DNA from: Saezia sanguinis
Lineage (GTDB): Bacteria > Pseudomonadota > Gammaproteobacteria > Burkholderiales > Burkholderiaceae_C
Assembly (NCBI RefSeq): GCF_003991585.1
Contig: NZ_PQSP01000008.1
Coordinates: 62,001 to 126,000 of the forward strand
DNA length: 64,000 bases
Direction of reading: 5' to 3'
Position 1 is the first letter of the stretch, and each line of letters opens with the position of its first letter. Both the position numbers and the translations under genes were made by a program. The notes under the pieces are model-generated. The model was given only the letters and a program-made list of their open reading frames with translations, had not been told where the DNA came from and searched no databases. This document shows, one piece after another, positions 46,401 through 56,263 of this stretch.

Positions 46401-47541
46401 ACAGGGCCGTATGTGGCGCTTGCGGCCAGAAAGCGCTGGCATCAAATGTGTGCAGCGTCAGATCAGCCTGCGGCAAAATCATGGGCTGCCAGGGGGTGAC
46501 CGTGGCCTGCAAATGGATTGCATTTTGTTCACTGGCCGGCTGGCTGTCAGATGCAGGCAGGGCTGTTGGCGTTTGTGCCTGCGTGCTGTTTTCAGGCGTT
46601 TCTTCTGCCTGGCCTTCTGTTGACGCTGCCTCTGAATTGGCAGCTGGATTTTCGGCCGATACCACAGGAATGACCGTGGCCTGTGCATCTGCCTGGATAT
46701 ACAGCTCTGTCAACAGGCCATTGATGTTGACTGCCGCATTGACCTGTGCCTGTTGTTCGCTGCCAGGCACGGCAGATATCAACTGACCCAGCAACTGGGC
46801 GTCCAGTTTGGGGTTGGCTGCGCTCAAGGTGACCTGTGCCTGGTAGTTGCCTTGCGCAAAATGCAGGCTGTCGAGTCCCAGGTGGTGGGCGTTGCCGTCA
46901 AAACGGTAATTGACGGCAATATTGGAAACAACCAGTCCCTGCGCTTCTTCTCCAAAAATAAAGGTATTGACTTTCAGTTCGCCCAACTCAATTTGGATGG
47001 GCAAGCCAACATCAGCAGGGGGGGCAGAGGGTGATGAGGGTTCTGTTTTTTCTACCGGATGGGTAATGACTTGCAGCTTGTCGGCTGTAATATGGTTGAC
47101 CAGCAGTTTGCCTGTAAACAATGCGGAAGATTGCCAGGCCAGATCGAGTTCGGTCAGTTGAATGTCAATGGCTTCTTGTTGCCAGCGCAAATGGCCGATA
47201 TGCCCGCCATGGCGGATGGAGCCCTGTACATTTTCTGCCTGCAAGGATTGGCCGACGACAGGAACATAGCGTTGCGCCAGGGTAATGGCCTGGGCGAGCG
47301 AGCCTTCACGCCCGCTCCAGATCCATAGTGCAGCCAGGGCCAGCACGATCAGAATCAGCAATATCAGAAAAAAGCCGCCAATCCAGCGCAGCCAGCGTCT
47401 TTTCTTTTTGCCCGCAGGAGGCCCTGACGGAGCGGATGTGGAGGCAGATGAGCGCGCCACAGGTGCGTGAGCCGATGCGGCCTGGGCAGCAGTGCTGTGC
47501 TGCAGGCTGGGTTCTGTGTGGCGGTCGGATGGCTGGCTCAT
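43495..47541 (-). CDS. tamB: Translocation and assembly module protein TamB
   Basis: TamB is an AsmA-like protein that spans the periplasm from an N-terminal inner-membrane anchor and acts with TamA in outer-membrane protein insertion and phospholipid transport. The 1348-residue chain has a cytoplasmic head, one membrane helix (about 50-72, W-I-G-G-F-F-L-I-L-L-I-L-I-V-L), a very long beta-rich region, and the C-terminal TamB (DUF490) domain (about 1000-1348, with S-I-Q-G-G-G-T-D-G-G and F-S-G-T-Y-N-N-P-T-L-N-I-L-A). A low-complexity Ala/Ser/Glu/Gln/Pro insert lies at about 290-340. tamA lies upstream on the same strand, 176 bp away. Confidence 0.93.
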   Translation of the reverse strand: MSQPSDRHTEPSLQHSTAAQAASAHAPVARSSASTSAPSGPPAGKKKRRWLRWIGGFFLILLILIVLALAALWIWSGREGSLAQAITLAQRYVPVVGQSLQAENVQGSIRHGGHIGHLRWQQEAIDIQLTELDLAWQSSALFTGKLLVNHITADKLQVITHPVEKTEPSSPSAPPADVGLPIQIELGELKVNTFIFGEEAQGLVVSNIAVNYRFDGNAHHLGLDSLHFAQGNYQAQVTLSAANPKLDAQLLGQLISAVPGSEQQAQVNAAVNINGLLTELYIQADAQATVIPVVSAENPAANSEAASTEGQAEETPENSTQAQTPTALPASDSQPASEQNAIHLQATVTPWQPMILPQADLTLHTFDASAFWPQAPHTALSGAAHVTTTRNETTQQDIWQLQAQINNSVPGVLDQGLLPVSGLEAQAAWQGQTITIDQLHIGIGQGAITAQGQLQLPAQENTAIPENASEAQPKSTASTPLTWQIQADISPIPLQSIHSQLGSEQIYGTLQARQQPQDITFDAALKLAEATINGQGTYILQNHAANGKLDLTAPGLLLHAQADQLNATSGAAQANLELSDAQKTLAWIQATIPLLPESVHALDAKGNANVQFKAENGWQNPLLDAQINVADLLLSQKGPQPRATTKELVHLQDTLLSLKGNLNQATLEAQITAALEQQQVQLQLQAQGGQQNNQIMIHVNELGAGLAKLVPRQNASPQVKPLLSLNSAQPFQVSWQTDNQRLEVSPGTLNLQIAEHTDITPSLAWEKSSWQAGEIISSGKLAAFPVTWLTSLAPTGLSDLNLSGDLMFEGSWQIRMGSALDFSIEIARSGGDLTLEPDSNAFFTTSTERLQAGIRDARIKLYNEGRNVHAELIWDSENASVIQLKATTVMQQVNGQWSISEDAPLSGEAVIQLQQIGIASALAPTGWRFSGAAILDSQFSGTLSRPQLKGRLTAMGISLRSVLDGVEFTDGTVQMTFDGDHVKLNDFSIQGGGTDGGIVKAQGEFDWSGQTPLASLKIVIDKLRASIRNDRQLTASGQVNINLKDNQLNVTGNVGVDQALIILGDSGAPTLDDDVVIIDPRAQAQRTESKDTDASRTAATPGIVPHIALTFNMGRNFRVQGYGLQTYLRGELAVGNQGFTPRLIGDIETFNGRFRAYAQNLNIETGIIRFSGTYNNPTLNILAIRPNLSETVGVKVTGTAMQPSIQLYSASGLPDSEILSWLVLGRPASADGKEAAILQQAALALLSGGGGTGVTEQLANTLGLDEISFGSSNSTASSGNEDDTLANATITLSKRLSDNFYVSYEHSLTGAMGTFYAFYEISRRLTLRGESGENTAVDLIYTFRFDGK

Positions 47542-47717
47542 CTGTTTTTCAAAATTTGTTTTTTGCCAGGGTTCAGTCGGTTGGGTCTGAACTCAGGCTG
47601 GATAAATTATGGCATAGAAGTCATAGGGTGGAATGGATGGGGTACTCTGTCAAAAAGGTGGTCAAAATCATTTTAAAGTGTCGATATGCCTTTCATAGCA
47701 GAAGGCTGATCGTGCCC

Positions 47718-49745
47718 TTAGAAAACAAATCCTACGTTAAAGTGCAGCCGAATCTGTTCTGTTTTCAAGCCGTAAGCGAGGTCAAATTTAAGTGGTCCGA
47801 CCGGGCTGCGCCAGCGTACGCCTGCTCCTACGCCGGTGTACAGGTTAAGGTCCTGCATGCGGTTGCTGACCGCACCTGTATCGACAAAGACAGCCCAGTC
47901 AAATGCGGTAGGGCGGTCATTGATAAAAATCGGGCGCTGATATTCTACGCTGCCAATGACCATGTATTTACCGGAGGAGGTGACACGGTTTTCTTCGTTG
48001 ACGCCGATGTAGCGAAAAGCATAACCACGCACGGTGGTATCGCCGCCGGTACGAAACATCAGCGTGGAAGGAATCAGTGCACCTTCTTTAATAAAAACCC
48101 CGCCAAACTCACCGCGCAATTCAAATCGCCCGTTACGCCAGCTTTCCATCGGAAGATAACCCAGCATGCGGGTGCGGACACGGATAAACGGGTTGGTTTC
48201 CGAGCCGAACGTACTGCCAACGCCAAGTTCAACCCCCAGCCCCCAGCCACGTGTCGGCATGATGAAGTTGTTGAAGTTTCTTAAGGTCCAGGCCCCGTTG
48301 AGGGTGACTGACTGGAGGTCATTGATGCCGTTCAGGTTTTCTGTGCGTGCCTTGTCATACTGAACAAAGTAGCTTTTGTCGATCGGGTCGCTGGTAAATG
48401 AGTTTCCGAAGCGGGCCTGGGCACTGGTGGTTTTTTCGTCGCTGTTTTCCAGGTGCTCGAGTTTGCCGTAAGCCACCAGGCGCCAGTAATCATCATCGGG
48501 AATGGCCGACAGGGTGGTTTCTGCCTTCTGGTTGTCCTGGTCTACTTTCAGCGCGGTGACGGATTGCCAGCCCAGCAGGGGGACTTCGTTGTTGCGGTAT
48601 TCAAAGGTCAGGCGCGGCCCATTATCGGTGCTGTAGCCCGGCCCGATGGTCATGGACTGGTAGTAGGCCTCGCGCACAATGATGTTGATTTTGGCAGCTT
48701 CAGGATTGGGGTCGGTCGGATCAACGTATAAAAAGACGCCATCAAAGTAACCGCTTTCAGCCAGCCGTCGCTGCGCTTTGGTCAGGTTGTCCAGCAGGAA
48801 GTCATCTCCGGCGCGCAGACGGGTGAAATTGCGTACCATGCGCTCGCTGTAGCGCTCAAGCCCCAGAATATAGTGTTCTCCCAGATAAAACCGTGGGCCG
48901 GAATCCAGCGTGACTGAGAGTGCTGCCGTGTTGTCCTGCGGGTTGATGGCAGCCTGGCTGGCACTGATTTTGCCGGCCGGATAGTATTGCGACGTCAGGC
49001 GCTGCAGCATATTGGATTTGGCGCTGGACCAGTTACTTTGTGTAAAAGGATCATCCTCGCGCATGGCCCAGCTCCATTGCAGCCGGCGGCGCTGCGATGA
49101 AATCAGTAGATCGGTCTGACGGTTCTGTATATCGCCTTCAAACTGCAGGCGCATTTCTTTCACCGTTGTAATCGGGCCTGGCTCTGCCTGGATTTGAATC
49201 AGCGGCAATTCACTGGCGGGATCGCGCTGGTCTGCCGGAATGACGGTAATTTTGATTTCAGGTGAAAAATAGCCCAGGGTACTGGTCAGGGAGCGGATGT
49301 TGTTTTCGGTATGCTCGAGCAGGCGGCGCAATTCCAGCGAAGTCAGGTCGGAAAGCATGCGGTAGCGATAAAGCTCCAGGTATTTTTCCAGCATGGATTG
49401 GATCTCTTTATTGCTGGATTCGACAGTGATATCGAAATTGGGTTTGTCTGATGTTGCAGAGTCTGCCCAGTCGATATTGGACTGGTTTTGATCCTGATCT
49501 TGGTCTGTTGTGGTTTGTTCGTCTTCGGACTGCTCTGCTGGTGATGTATCTGTTTGATCTGAGGCCTCTGCCGCGTTTTCCGGTGTTACAGACGCTGGCG
49601 GCGGGGTGTTCGGCACACTTTCCTGCGCCATGGCATGGTGGCTGCCTATGCTGATGACCACCATGATGCATAGCTGGGCCAATTGATTCAGGTGCCGGGT
49701 CATTTTGGGCAGATTGGCGAATAGGCGTTGTATATAAGTGCGCAT
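47718..49745 (-). CDS. tamA: Autotransporter assembly factor TamA (Omp85 family)
   Basis: TamA is the outer-membrane partner of TamB. The 675-residue protein has an N-terminal signal peptide (hydrophobic I-M-V-V-I-S-I-G-S, cleavage near H-H-A-M-A), a Gln/Asp/Thr-rich acidic linker (about 50-95), POTRA-like domains (about 105-340) and a C-terminal 16-strand Omp85 barrel. The barrel has the R-G-Y-A-F-R-Y motif (R-G-Y is the conserved loop-6 motif) near 570 and ends in the terminal Phe that directs outer-membrane insertion. ATG 49703 (M-T-R-H-L) would give a more typical signal peptide and may be the true start. Confidence 0.9.
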   Translation of the reverse strand: MRTYIQRLFANLPKMTRHLNQLAQLCIMVVISIGSHHAMAQESVPNTPPPASVTPENAAEASDQTDTSPAEQSEDEQTTTDQDQDQNQSNIDWADSATSDKPNFDITVESSNKEIQSMLEKYLELYRYRMLSDLTSLELRRLLEHTENNIRSLTSTLGYFSPEIKITVIPADQRDPASELPLIQIQAEPGPITTVKEMRLQFEGDIQNRQTDLLISSQRRRLQWSWAMREDDPFTQSNWSSAKSNMLQRLTSQYYPAGKISASQAAINPQDNTAALSVTLDSGPRFYLGEHYILGLERYSERMVRNFTRLRAGDDFLLDNLTKAQRRLAESGYFDGVFLYVDPTDPNPEAAKINIIVREAYYQSMTIGPGYSTDNGPRLTFEYRNNEVPLLGWQSVTALKVDQDNQKAETTLSAIPDDDYWRLVAYGKLEHLENSDEKTTSAQARFGNSFTSDPIDKSYFVQYDKARTENLNGINDLQSVTLNGAWTLRNFNNFIMPTRGWGLGVELGVGSTFGSETNPFIRVRTRMLGYLPMESWRNGRFELRGEFGGVFIKEGALIPSTLMFRTGGDTTVRGYAFRYIGVNEENRVTSSGKYMVIGSVEYQRPIFINDRPTAFDWAVFVDTGAVSNRMQDLNLYTGVGAGVRWRSPVGPLKFDLAYGLKTEQIRLHFNVGFVF

Positions 49746-49876
49746 GGGGCCGTTCTACACAAACTCAGATAAAGCAAAAGCAATCAAACATGGAAGTGGA
49801 TGCATACAAAAAGGGCTATTCGCACTATTATGACAAAATGGCTGCTGCCAGAATAACCATACTGGTAATTGCCCCA

Positions 49877-50473
49877 TTATCTGCTCATGAGATCCCGGAA
49901 ATGCGCCTTGACCTCCGGCCACTCGCCTGCGGTGATGCTGTACATGACCGTATCGCGAATGGTACCGTCGCGCCGCATGGCGTGGCCTCGTAAAACACCG
50001 TCCAGCTTGGCACCCAAGCGCTCAATGGCTCTTCTGGATGCATGGTTGAAAATATCGGTGCGAAAGCCAACGACATTGGCATGCAGGGTTTCAAAAGCAT
50101 GTGTGAGCAACAGGAATTTGCATGCAGTGTTGAGGAACGTTTTCTGCATGCGTTTGGCATACCAGGTATAGCCGATTTCCAGGCGTTTGAGCTCAGGGAC
50201 AATGTCATGGTACCCGGTTGTGCCTACAATCTCGCCGGTGCTTTGGTTGATGACGGCAAAAGCAAAACGGTTGCCCTGTTCGCGCATGGCGAGTGCCCGT
50301 TCAATATAGCTCCTGGTATCGTCAGGTTCGGGAACAGAGGTGATCCTGATGTTCCACAACTGACCATCGGCTGCCGCTGCCGCCAGCGCCTGCTGGTGCT
50401 CCAGACTTAAAGGTTGGAGACATACGCCATAGCCCTCAAGCGTAACGGGAAGAACAAAATGTTTTTTTTCCAT
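49877..50473 (-). CDS. GNAT acetyltransferase, RimJ/RimL type
   Basis: A 198-residue acetyltransferase with the layout of RimJ/RimL-like and related small-molecule acetyltransferases: L-Q-P-L-S-L-E-H near the start, F-A-V-I-N-Q-S-T-G-E-I-V-G-T-T-G-Y in the central strands, and L-E-I-G-Y-T-W-Y at the beta-4/5 splay. N-H-A-S-R-R-A-I-E-R-L-G-A-K follows, the family-typical helix before the last strands. The acetyl-CoA loop (K-R-M-Q-K-T-F-L-N-T) is present but departs from the usual Q/R-G-x-G. ATG 50473 is preferred to 50515 on family length. Substrate unknown. Confidence 0.8.
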   Translation of the reverse strand: MEKKHFVLPVTLEGYGVCLQPLSLEHQQALAAAAADGQLWNIRITSVPEPDDTRSYIERALAMREQGNRFAFAVINQSTGEIVGTTGYHDIVPELKRLEIGYTWYAKRMQKTFLNTACKFLLLTHAFETLHANVVGFRTDIFNHASRRAIERLGAKLDGVLRGHAMRRDGTIRDTVMYSITAGEWPEVKAHFRDLMSR

Positions 50474-50621
50474 ATACGATGTTCTGTTTTTTTCCCCCGA
50501 ATGCGATCCGAGCATCCGGGGTTGTATGCCAGATCATACCGGGAAATGCGTTACAGCAGGAGTTGTCGTGCTAAAAAGCCAGCCAGCGAAGGTGGATGCC
50601 CTTTTGGTTTCAGGGGAAGTC

Positions 50622-51059
50622 TCAAGGGCGCCTGGTAGCTCTTTGCCGTACGCAGTCGATATAGCTGTGCCCGTCGGGCGGCAGGCCGCTGCGCTGTGAC
50701 TCCCAGATCATCTTGCCCAGACATTCCATGATTTCATGGTGTGCTTCATGCAGGCTGCCTAATTTTTGGCTGAGTTTTTCTGCGGCATCACGAATGCCAA
50801 TGGGCTGGTCGATGCTGACCTGCTCGGTAATGCTCAGGTGCATGGACAGGTGCAGGAAGGGGTTCACTCGGCCTTCTTCAACTGTAAAAACGGCTGCCAG
50901 CGCTGCATTTTCATCAGCCAGATCGGCATGGTACTCAGGATGCTGTTCCACCCATTGTGCAGCCAGGGCTTCCATAGGCGTTAATGGAATATGGTGTGTC
51001 AGTTTCCGGTATGTTTCACAAAAGAAGTGACGCACATCGTTTTGGCTGGGTGTAAACAT
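50622..51059 (-). CDS. DUF1841 family protein
   Basis: A 145-residue soluble protein with the DUF1841 pattern: M-F-x-P-S-x-x-x-V-R-x-F-F at the N-terminus, E-x-H-P-E-Y-H near 38-44, and V-N-P-F-L-H-L-S-M-H-L-S-I-x-E-Q near 65-80. Near the end is H-E-I-M-E-C-L-G-K-M-I-W-E-S-Q-R. The conserved His and Glu residues suggest a metal or helical-bundle core, but no function is established. The family is frequent in betaproteobacteria. Confidence 0.88.
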   Translation of the reverse strand: MFTPSQNDVRHFFCETYRKLTHHIPLTPMEALAAQWVEQHPEYHADLADENAALAAVFTVEEGRVNPFLHLSMHLSITEQVSIDQPIGIRDAAEKLSQKLGSLHEAHHEIMECLGKMIWESQRSGLPPDGHSYIDCVRQRATRRP

Positions 51060-51206
51060 GGTGGCAGGGCGGCAAGAATAATCATATGCAGGCCCAGAGG
51101 GCCTGATTTTGAGACAACTGAATGAGGCTATTTTCTCATACCCCTGGTTCTGGCACGTGCGCTGGGGCTAAAAGGGGGATGGGCCTGTATATATAAAGTG
51201 TATAAA

Positions 51207-51238
51207 GCCTGCCATACAGGTTCATTTGCATGGCAGGG
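51207..51238 (-). terminator. Possible weak terminator of metG
   Basis: CCTGCCAT and ATGGCAGG form an inverted repeat 32 bp downstream of the metG stop. On the minus strand it is followed by CTTTATAC, a poor T run, so termination is uncertain. Confidence 0.4.
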
Positions 51239-51269
51239 GAGGAAAGTGGGTTTTCGTATTAATCAGTCA

Positions 51270-53372
51270 TCAATGGATGCGCATACCGGGAGTGGCGCCT
51301 TCCCATGGCTCAAGCAGATAAAGCCCCGGATTGGCTTTTCTGTCAGCGTGTGATGCCGACAGGACCATGCCCTCGCTGATGCCAAACTGCATTTGCCTTG
51401 GCGCCAGGTTGGCGACAAGCACAGTCAGTTTGCCGATCAGTTGTTCCGGCTTGTATGCCGAAGCGATACCGGAAAACACGTTACGCAGGCGGCCTTCACC
51501 CACGTCCAGACTCAGTTGCAACAGTTTTCTGGAACCTTCCACGTTTTTGCAGTCGACAATTTTGGCAATGCGCAGATCCATTTTGGCGAAATCGTCAATC
51601 GTAATGGTTGGCGCCAGGGCTTCACCGCCGGGCAGCGCTTCGTTTTCAGTGCTGTTGGCTGATGAGGGTGCTGGGGCAGATGCTGATGTGGAAGGCGCTG
51701 CAGGTGCAGGTTCAAACAGGGCGTCCAGTTTTTTGGCATCAACACGTTGCATCAGGTGGTTGTAGGCTGCAATCCGGTGTGCACCCAGAAGTCTGGCGCT
51801 GTCGGCAAATTTCAGCGGAGCGACTTGCAGGTAGCTTTCCACCTGGGCGGCCAGTGCGGGCAAGACCGGTTTCAGGTAGATGGTCAGCAGACGGAATGCT
51901 TCAACGCAGGTGGTGCAGACCTCCTGCAGGCGCTGTTCCTGCCCTTCCTGTTTCGCCAGTTCCCATGGTTTGTTGGCATCCACGTATTCGTTGACACGGT
52001 CGGCCAGCGCCATGATGTCGCGCAAAGCACGGCCGAATTCGCGGCTGTCATAAAGCTCAGCGATTTGACCACTGATCTGTTGTAACTGTTGCAGGAGCTG
52101 GGTACTTTCTGCATCCAGCTCTGCGGTCAGTTGTCCGTCAAACCGTTTGGTGATAAATCCTGAGGCGCGGCTGGCGATGTTGATGTATTTGCCAATCAGG
52201 TCGGCGTTGATGCGTGCAAAAAAGTCTTCCGGCGTGAATGCTACGTCTTCGACCTTGGCATTGAGTTTGGCCGCAATATAGTAGCGCAGCCACTGGGCAT
52301 CCAGGCCCAGATTGAGGTATTTGAGCGGATCAATGCCTGTGCCCCTGCTTTTGCTCATTTTGTCGCCGCTGGCTGTGGTGATGAAGCCGTGCGCAAATAT
52401 GGAGTCCGGTGTCTTGCGGCCGGAAAATTTCAGCATGGCCGGCCAGAACAGGGTATGGAAATAAATGATATCTTTGCCGATAAAGTGATATTGTTCAACC
52501 GCCGGGTCTGCCATATAGTCTTCAAAGCTGCGTGTTTCGCCATAGCTCTGTTTGGCTTTGCCGCTGGTGAAAAAGTTTTTTAATGCAGCCAGATAACCGA
52601 CGGGCGCATCCAGCCAGACATAAAAATATTTGCCAGGTGCATCGGGGATTTCAATGCCGAAATAGGGCGCGTCACGGGAAACATCCCAGTCGGCCAGGCC
52701 GGCTTCAAACCATTCGCTGGCTTTTTTGGCGACTTCGGGTTGCAGGCGGCCATCCTGTGTCCACTGTTGCAGGAACTCGACCACCTTGGGGTCGGAGAGT
52801 TTGACAAAAAAGTGTTCCGAAGACCGCAGTTCCGGCCTGACGCCCGAAAGGGCAGAGTAAGGGTTTTTCAACTCGGTTGGAGAATAGACAGAGCTGCATA
52901 CCTCACAGGAGTCACCATACTGGTCTTTGGCGCCGCAAACCGGGCACTCTCCTTTGATATAACGATCCGGCAGGAACATGCCTTTTACCGGGTCATAGAA
53001 CTGTTCGATGTCTTTGCTGTAAACCAGCCCGCTGGTTTTGAGCTGTTTATAGATTTCACAGGCCAGTTCGGTATTTTCAGGGCTGTCGGTACTGTACCAG
53101 TGGTCGTGCTCGATGAAAAAGCCATCCAGATACTGTTTACGGCCAGCAGCAATTTCCGCGACAAACTGCTGGGGTGTTTTGCCTTCTTTGCTGGCAGCCA
53201 GCATGATGGGTGCACCATGCACATCGTCTGCACCCATAAAATAGACCTGATGCCCGCACATGCGCTGGGCGCGAACCCAGATGTCGGCCTGGATGTACTC
53301 CATGATATGGCCAATGTGGAATTTGCCGTTGGCATAGGGAAGGGCTGTGGTAACAAAGATCTGGCGTGTCAT
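51270..53372 (-). CDS. metG: Methionyl-tRNA synthetase
   Basis: MetG charges initiator and elongator tRNA-Met. The 700-residue enzyme has the class I HIGH motif at 19-22 and KMSKS at 338-342. A zinc knuckle C-P-V-C...C-E-V-C lies at about 145-161, followed by a helical anticodon-binding domain. After an Ala/Ser/Pro linker (about 555-590) comes a C-terminal EMAP-like tRNA-binding OB-fold domain (about 595-700, with K-M-D-L-R-I-A-K-I). ATG 53372 matches the family N-terminus [13 protein letters not shown]; upstream in-frame codons are not expected to be translated. Confidence 0.97.
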   Translation of the reverse strand: MTRQIFVTTALPYANGKFHIGHIMEYIQADIWVRAQRMCGHQVYFMGADDVHGAPIMLAASKEGKTPQQFVAEIAAGRKQYLDGFFIEHDHWYSTDSPENTELACEIYKQLKTSGLVYSKDIEQFYDPVKGMFLPDRYIKGECPVCGAKDQYGDSCEVCSSVYSPTELKNPYSALSGVRPELRSSEHFFVKLSDPKVVEFLQQWTQDGRLQPEVAKKASEWFEAGLADWDVSRDAPYFGIEIPDAPGKYFYVWLDAPVGYLAALKNFFTSGKAKQSYGETRSFEDYMADPAVEQYHFIGKDIIYFHTLFWPAMLKFSGRKTPDSIFAHGFITTASGDKMSKSRGTGIDPLKYLNLGLDAQWLRYYIAAKLNAKVEDVAFTPEDFFARINADLIGKYINIASRASGFITKRFDGQLTAELDAESTQLLQQLQQISGQIAELYDSREFGRALRDIMALADRVNEYVDANKPWELAKQEGQEQRLQEVCTTCVEAFRLLTIYLKPVLPALAAQVESYLQVAPLKFADSARLLGAHRIAAYNHLMQRVDAKKLDALFEPAPAAPSTSASAPAPSSANSTENEALPGGEALAPTITIDDFAKMDLRIAKIVDCKNVEGSRKLLQLSLDVGEGRLRNVFSGIASAYKPEQLIGKLTVLVANLAPRQMQFGISEGMVLSASHADRKANPGLYLLEPWEGATPGMRIH

Positions 53373-53522
53373 GAATGCTTGGATGTTATGTGTATCAGTG
53401 GTAAAAACTGGTAAATATACCATTGTAGCGAGGGGTTGTGTGTTGTGCTGATAACTTTGTGCACCATGGTGATCTGACAACCTGGGAATATGGCGGCAGG
53501 CCCGAAAGGAAGGGCCAACAGA

Positions 53523-53555
53523 AAAAGCCGCCTGAAACGTATTTCGGCGGCTTTT
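53523..53555 (-). terminator. Terminator of rpmB-rpmG
   Basis: AAAAGCCGCC / GGCGGCTTTT, a 10-bp perfect stem enclosing TGAAACGTATTTC that itself pairs further; T run on the minus strand. It lies about 77 bp downstream of rpmG. Confidence 0.88.
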
Positions 53556-53631
53556 GCTTTTTAAGCTGAGCAATGTAGTTGAACGAACACGCCATCCGGC
53601 AAAAGGATGGCACGCCTGCTCAAGGGTAAGC

Positions 53632-53802
53632 TTATTTCAGCTTGATTTCTTTATAGATCACGTGCTTACGGGCTTTGGGATCAAATTTGCTGATCTCAAG
53701 CTTGTCAGGCGTGGTCTTTTTGTTTTTGGTTGTGGTATAGAAATGACCGGTTCCAGCAGTGGATTCCAGTTTGATTTTTTCTCTTGTACCTTTGGCCGCC
53801 AT
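53632..53802 (-). CDS. rpmG: 50S ribosomal protein L33
   Basis: Translating the minus strand from ATG 53802 gives 56 residues starting [14 protein letters not shown] and ending [11 protein letters not shown], the L33 sequence. It contains [12 protein letters not shown]. It lacks the four zinc-binding cysteines, so it is the zinc-independent form. It lies 18 bp downstream of rpmB, the conserved operon order, with AGGAG in the gap (minus strand, TAGGAGAATTC). Confidence 0.96.
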   Translation of the reverse strand: MAAKGTREKIKLESTAGTGHFYTTTKNKKTTPDKLEISKFDPKARKHVIYKEIKLK

Positions 53803-53820
53803 GATGAATTCTCCTATGAA

Positions 53821-54054
53821 TTAAATTTCACCACGGGCGCGCAGATCAGCCACAACCTGCTCTACACCGACTTTGTCGATTAAGCGCAGAGCTGCATTGC
53901 TGACGCGCAGGCGCACCCAGCGGTTTTCAGTCTCAAGCCAGAAGCGACGGTACTGCAGATTGGGCAGAAAACGACGTTTGGTTTTATTGTTTGCGTGGGA
54001 AACTTTATGCCCCACTTGTGGGCGTTTGCCCGTAACTTGACAGACGCGTGCCAT
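53821..54054 (-). CDS. rpmB: 50S ribosomal protein L28
   Basis: The 77-residue protein begins [12 protein letters not shown] and contains [13 protein letters not shown] and [11 protein letters not shown], all diagnostic of L28. ATG 54054 matches the family; an in-frame ATG two codons upstream is less likely. First gene of the rpmB-rpmG pair. Confidence 0.96.
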   Translation of the reverse strand: MARVCQVTGKRPQVGHKVSHANNKTKRRFLPNLQYRRFWLETENRWVRLRVSNAALRLIDKVGVEQVVADLRARGEI

Positions 54055-54124
54055 GAGCACTCTCCGAAATCTTTAAATGAATGAATAAACGATAAACTTG
54101 CAAAACAGCAGATTATAAAGTGTT

Positions 54125-54160
54125 TTACAAAAAAAATCAAAGGCAATGGTTTTGCCTTTG
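54125..54160 (-). terminator. Terminator of trxB
   Basis: CAAAGGCAA / TTGCCTTTG, a perfect 9-bp stem with loop TGGTT. On the minus strand it is followed by an eight-T run, about 40 bp after the trxB stop. Confidence 0.85.
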
Positions 54161-54200
54161 CAGTGCGGTATGTGTGCCACACCGCAGCAAAGGCAAAAAA

Positions 54201-55496
<1,296 letters not shown>

Positions 55497-56177
55497 ATGG
55501 CTATGGTATCTAAGCTCGAGTTATTACGGCGTGTTCCCTTCTTCTCAATGCTGCCCGATGAAGCTGCGCAGGACATCGCGTCTGTCATTGTGAAACAACG
55601 TTTCCGTAAGGGCCAGTTGCTGTTTAGGCAGGGGCAGGCATGTCAGGCTTTTTACATCATCATGACGGGAGAAGCACGGGTTATCTCCTCAGATGAGCGT
55701 GATCGTGAAGTGATTCTGGCAACCCTTGGCCCAGGAGATTATCTGGGTGAAATGAGCATCATTGACGGTTATCCGGCATCTGCAACGATTCGGTTTGAAA
55801 CGCAGTCCGATGTGCTGGCCTTGCCACGGGAAGAGTTCAAGCGCCATTTACCGCCTTCAGGCTCCGTGGCTGACGGTGTATTACAGGGGCTGGTGGCACG
55901 TTTGAGGCAGGCCGACAAAAAGATTCAGTCGCTGGCTTTGCTGGATGTGTACCAGCGGGTTGAGCATGTGCTGCGGGATGTGGCACAGGAGCGTGATGGA
56001 GAACTGATTATCAGTGGCAAGCTGTCCCGGCAGGATATCGCCAAAATGGTGGGAGCATCGCGGGAGATGGTCAGCCGTGTGATGCGGGAGCTGGAGAATA
56101 ACGGTTACTTTGAAGTGCTGGAAAACGGGAGTCTGAGCCTGCGCCACGAAACAAGTGATAAATTGTCGCTGTCTTAA
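55497..56177 (+). CDS. Crp/Fnr family transcription regulator
   Basis: The 226-residue protein has an N-terminal cyclic-nucleotide-binding fold (about 8-125, G-D-Y-L-G-E-M-S-I-I-D-G) and a C-terminal helix-turn-helix. The recognition helix S188-R189-E190-M-V-S-R194 keeps the Arg-Glu-x3-Arg triad by which E. coli CRP reads TGTGA (R180, E181, R185). In the nucleotide pocket E85 and S95 are present, but the phosphate-binding Arg (R82 in CRP) is A94, and T127/S128 are A139/D140, so cAMP is probably not the ligand. It lacks the cysteine cluster of FNR. ATG 55497 follows GAAGGAA. Targets may include the site at 24782-24797 (inference). Confidence 0.9.
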   Translation: MAMVSKLELLRRVPFFSMLPDEAAQDIASVIVKQRFRKGQLLFRQGQACQAFYIIMTGEARVISSDERDREVILATLGPGDYLGEMSIIDGYPASATIRFETQSDVLALPREEFKRHLPPSGSVADGVLQGLVARLRQADKKIQSLALLDVYQRVEHVLRDVAQERDGELIISGKLSRQDIAKMVGASREMVSRVMRELENNGYFEVLENGSLSLRHETSDKLSLS

Positions 56178-56263
56178 ATTAGAATAGGTGAACAGAAGTA
56201 TGATAAACTGTATGAATATACAGCAATGGCGTGTAGTTCATATTCACAACTGACCGAGATTGA

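Noticed and set aside
51090..51104. AGGCCC-AGA-GGGCCT hairpin as a terminator
   Set aside because: It lies upstream of the DUF1841 start on its strand and has no T run in the direction of metG, so it does not fit a terminator role.
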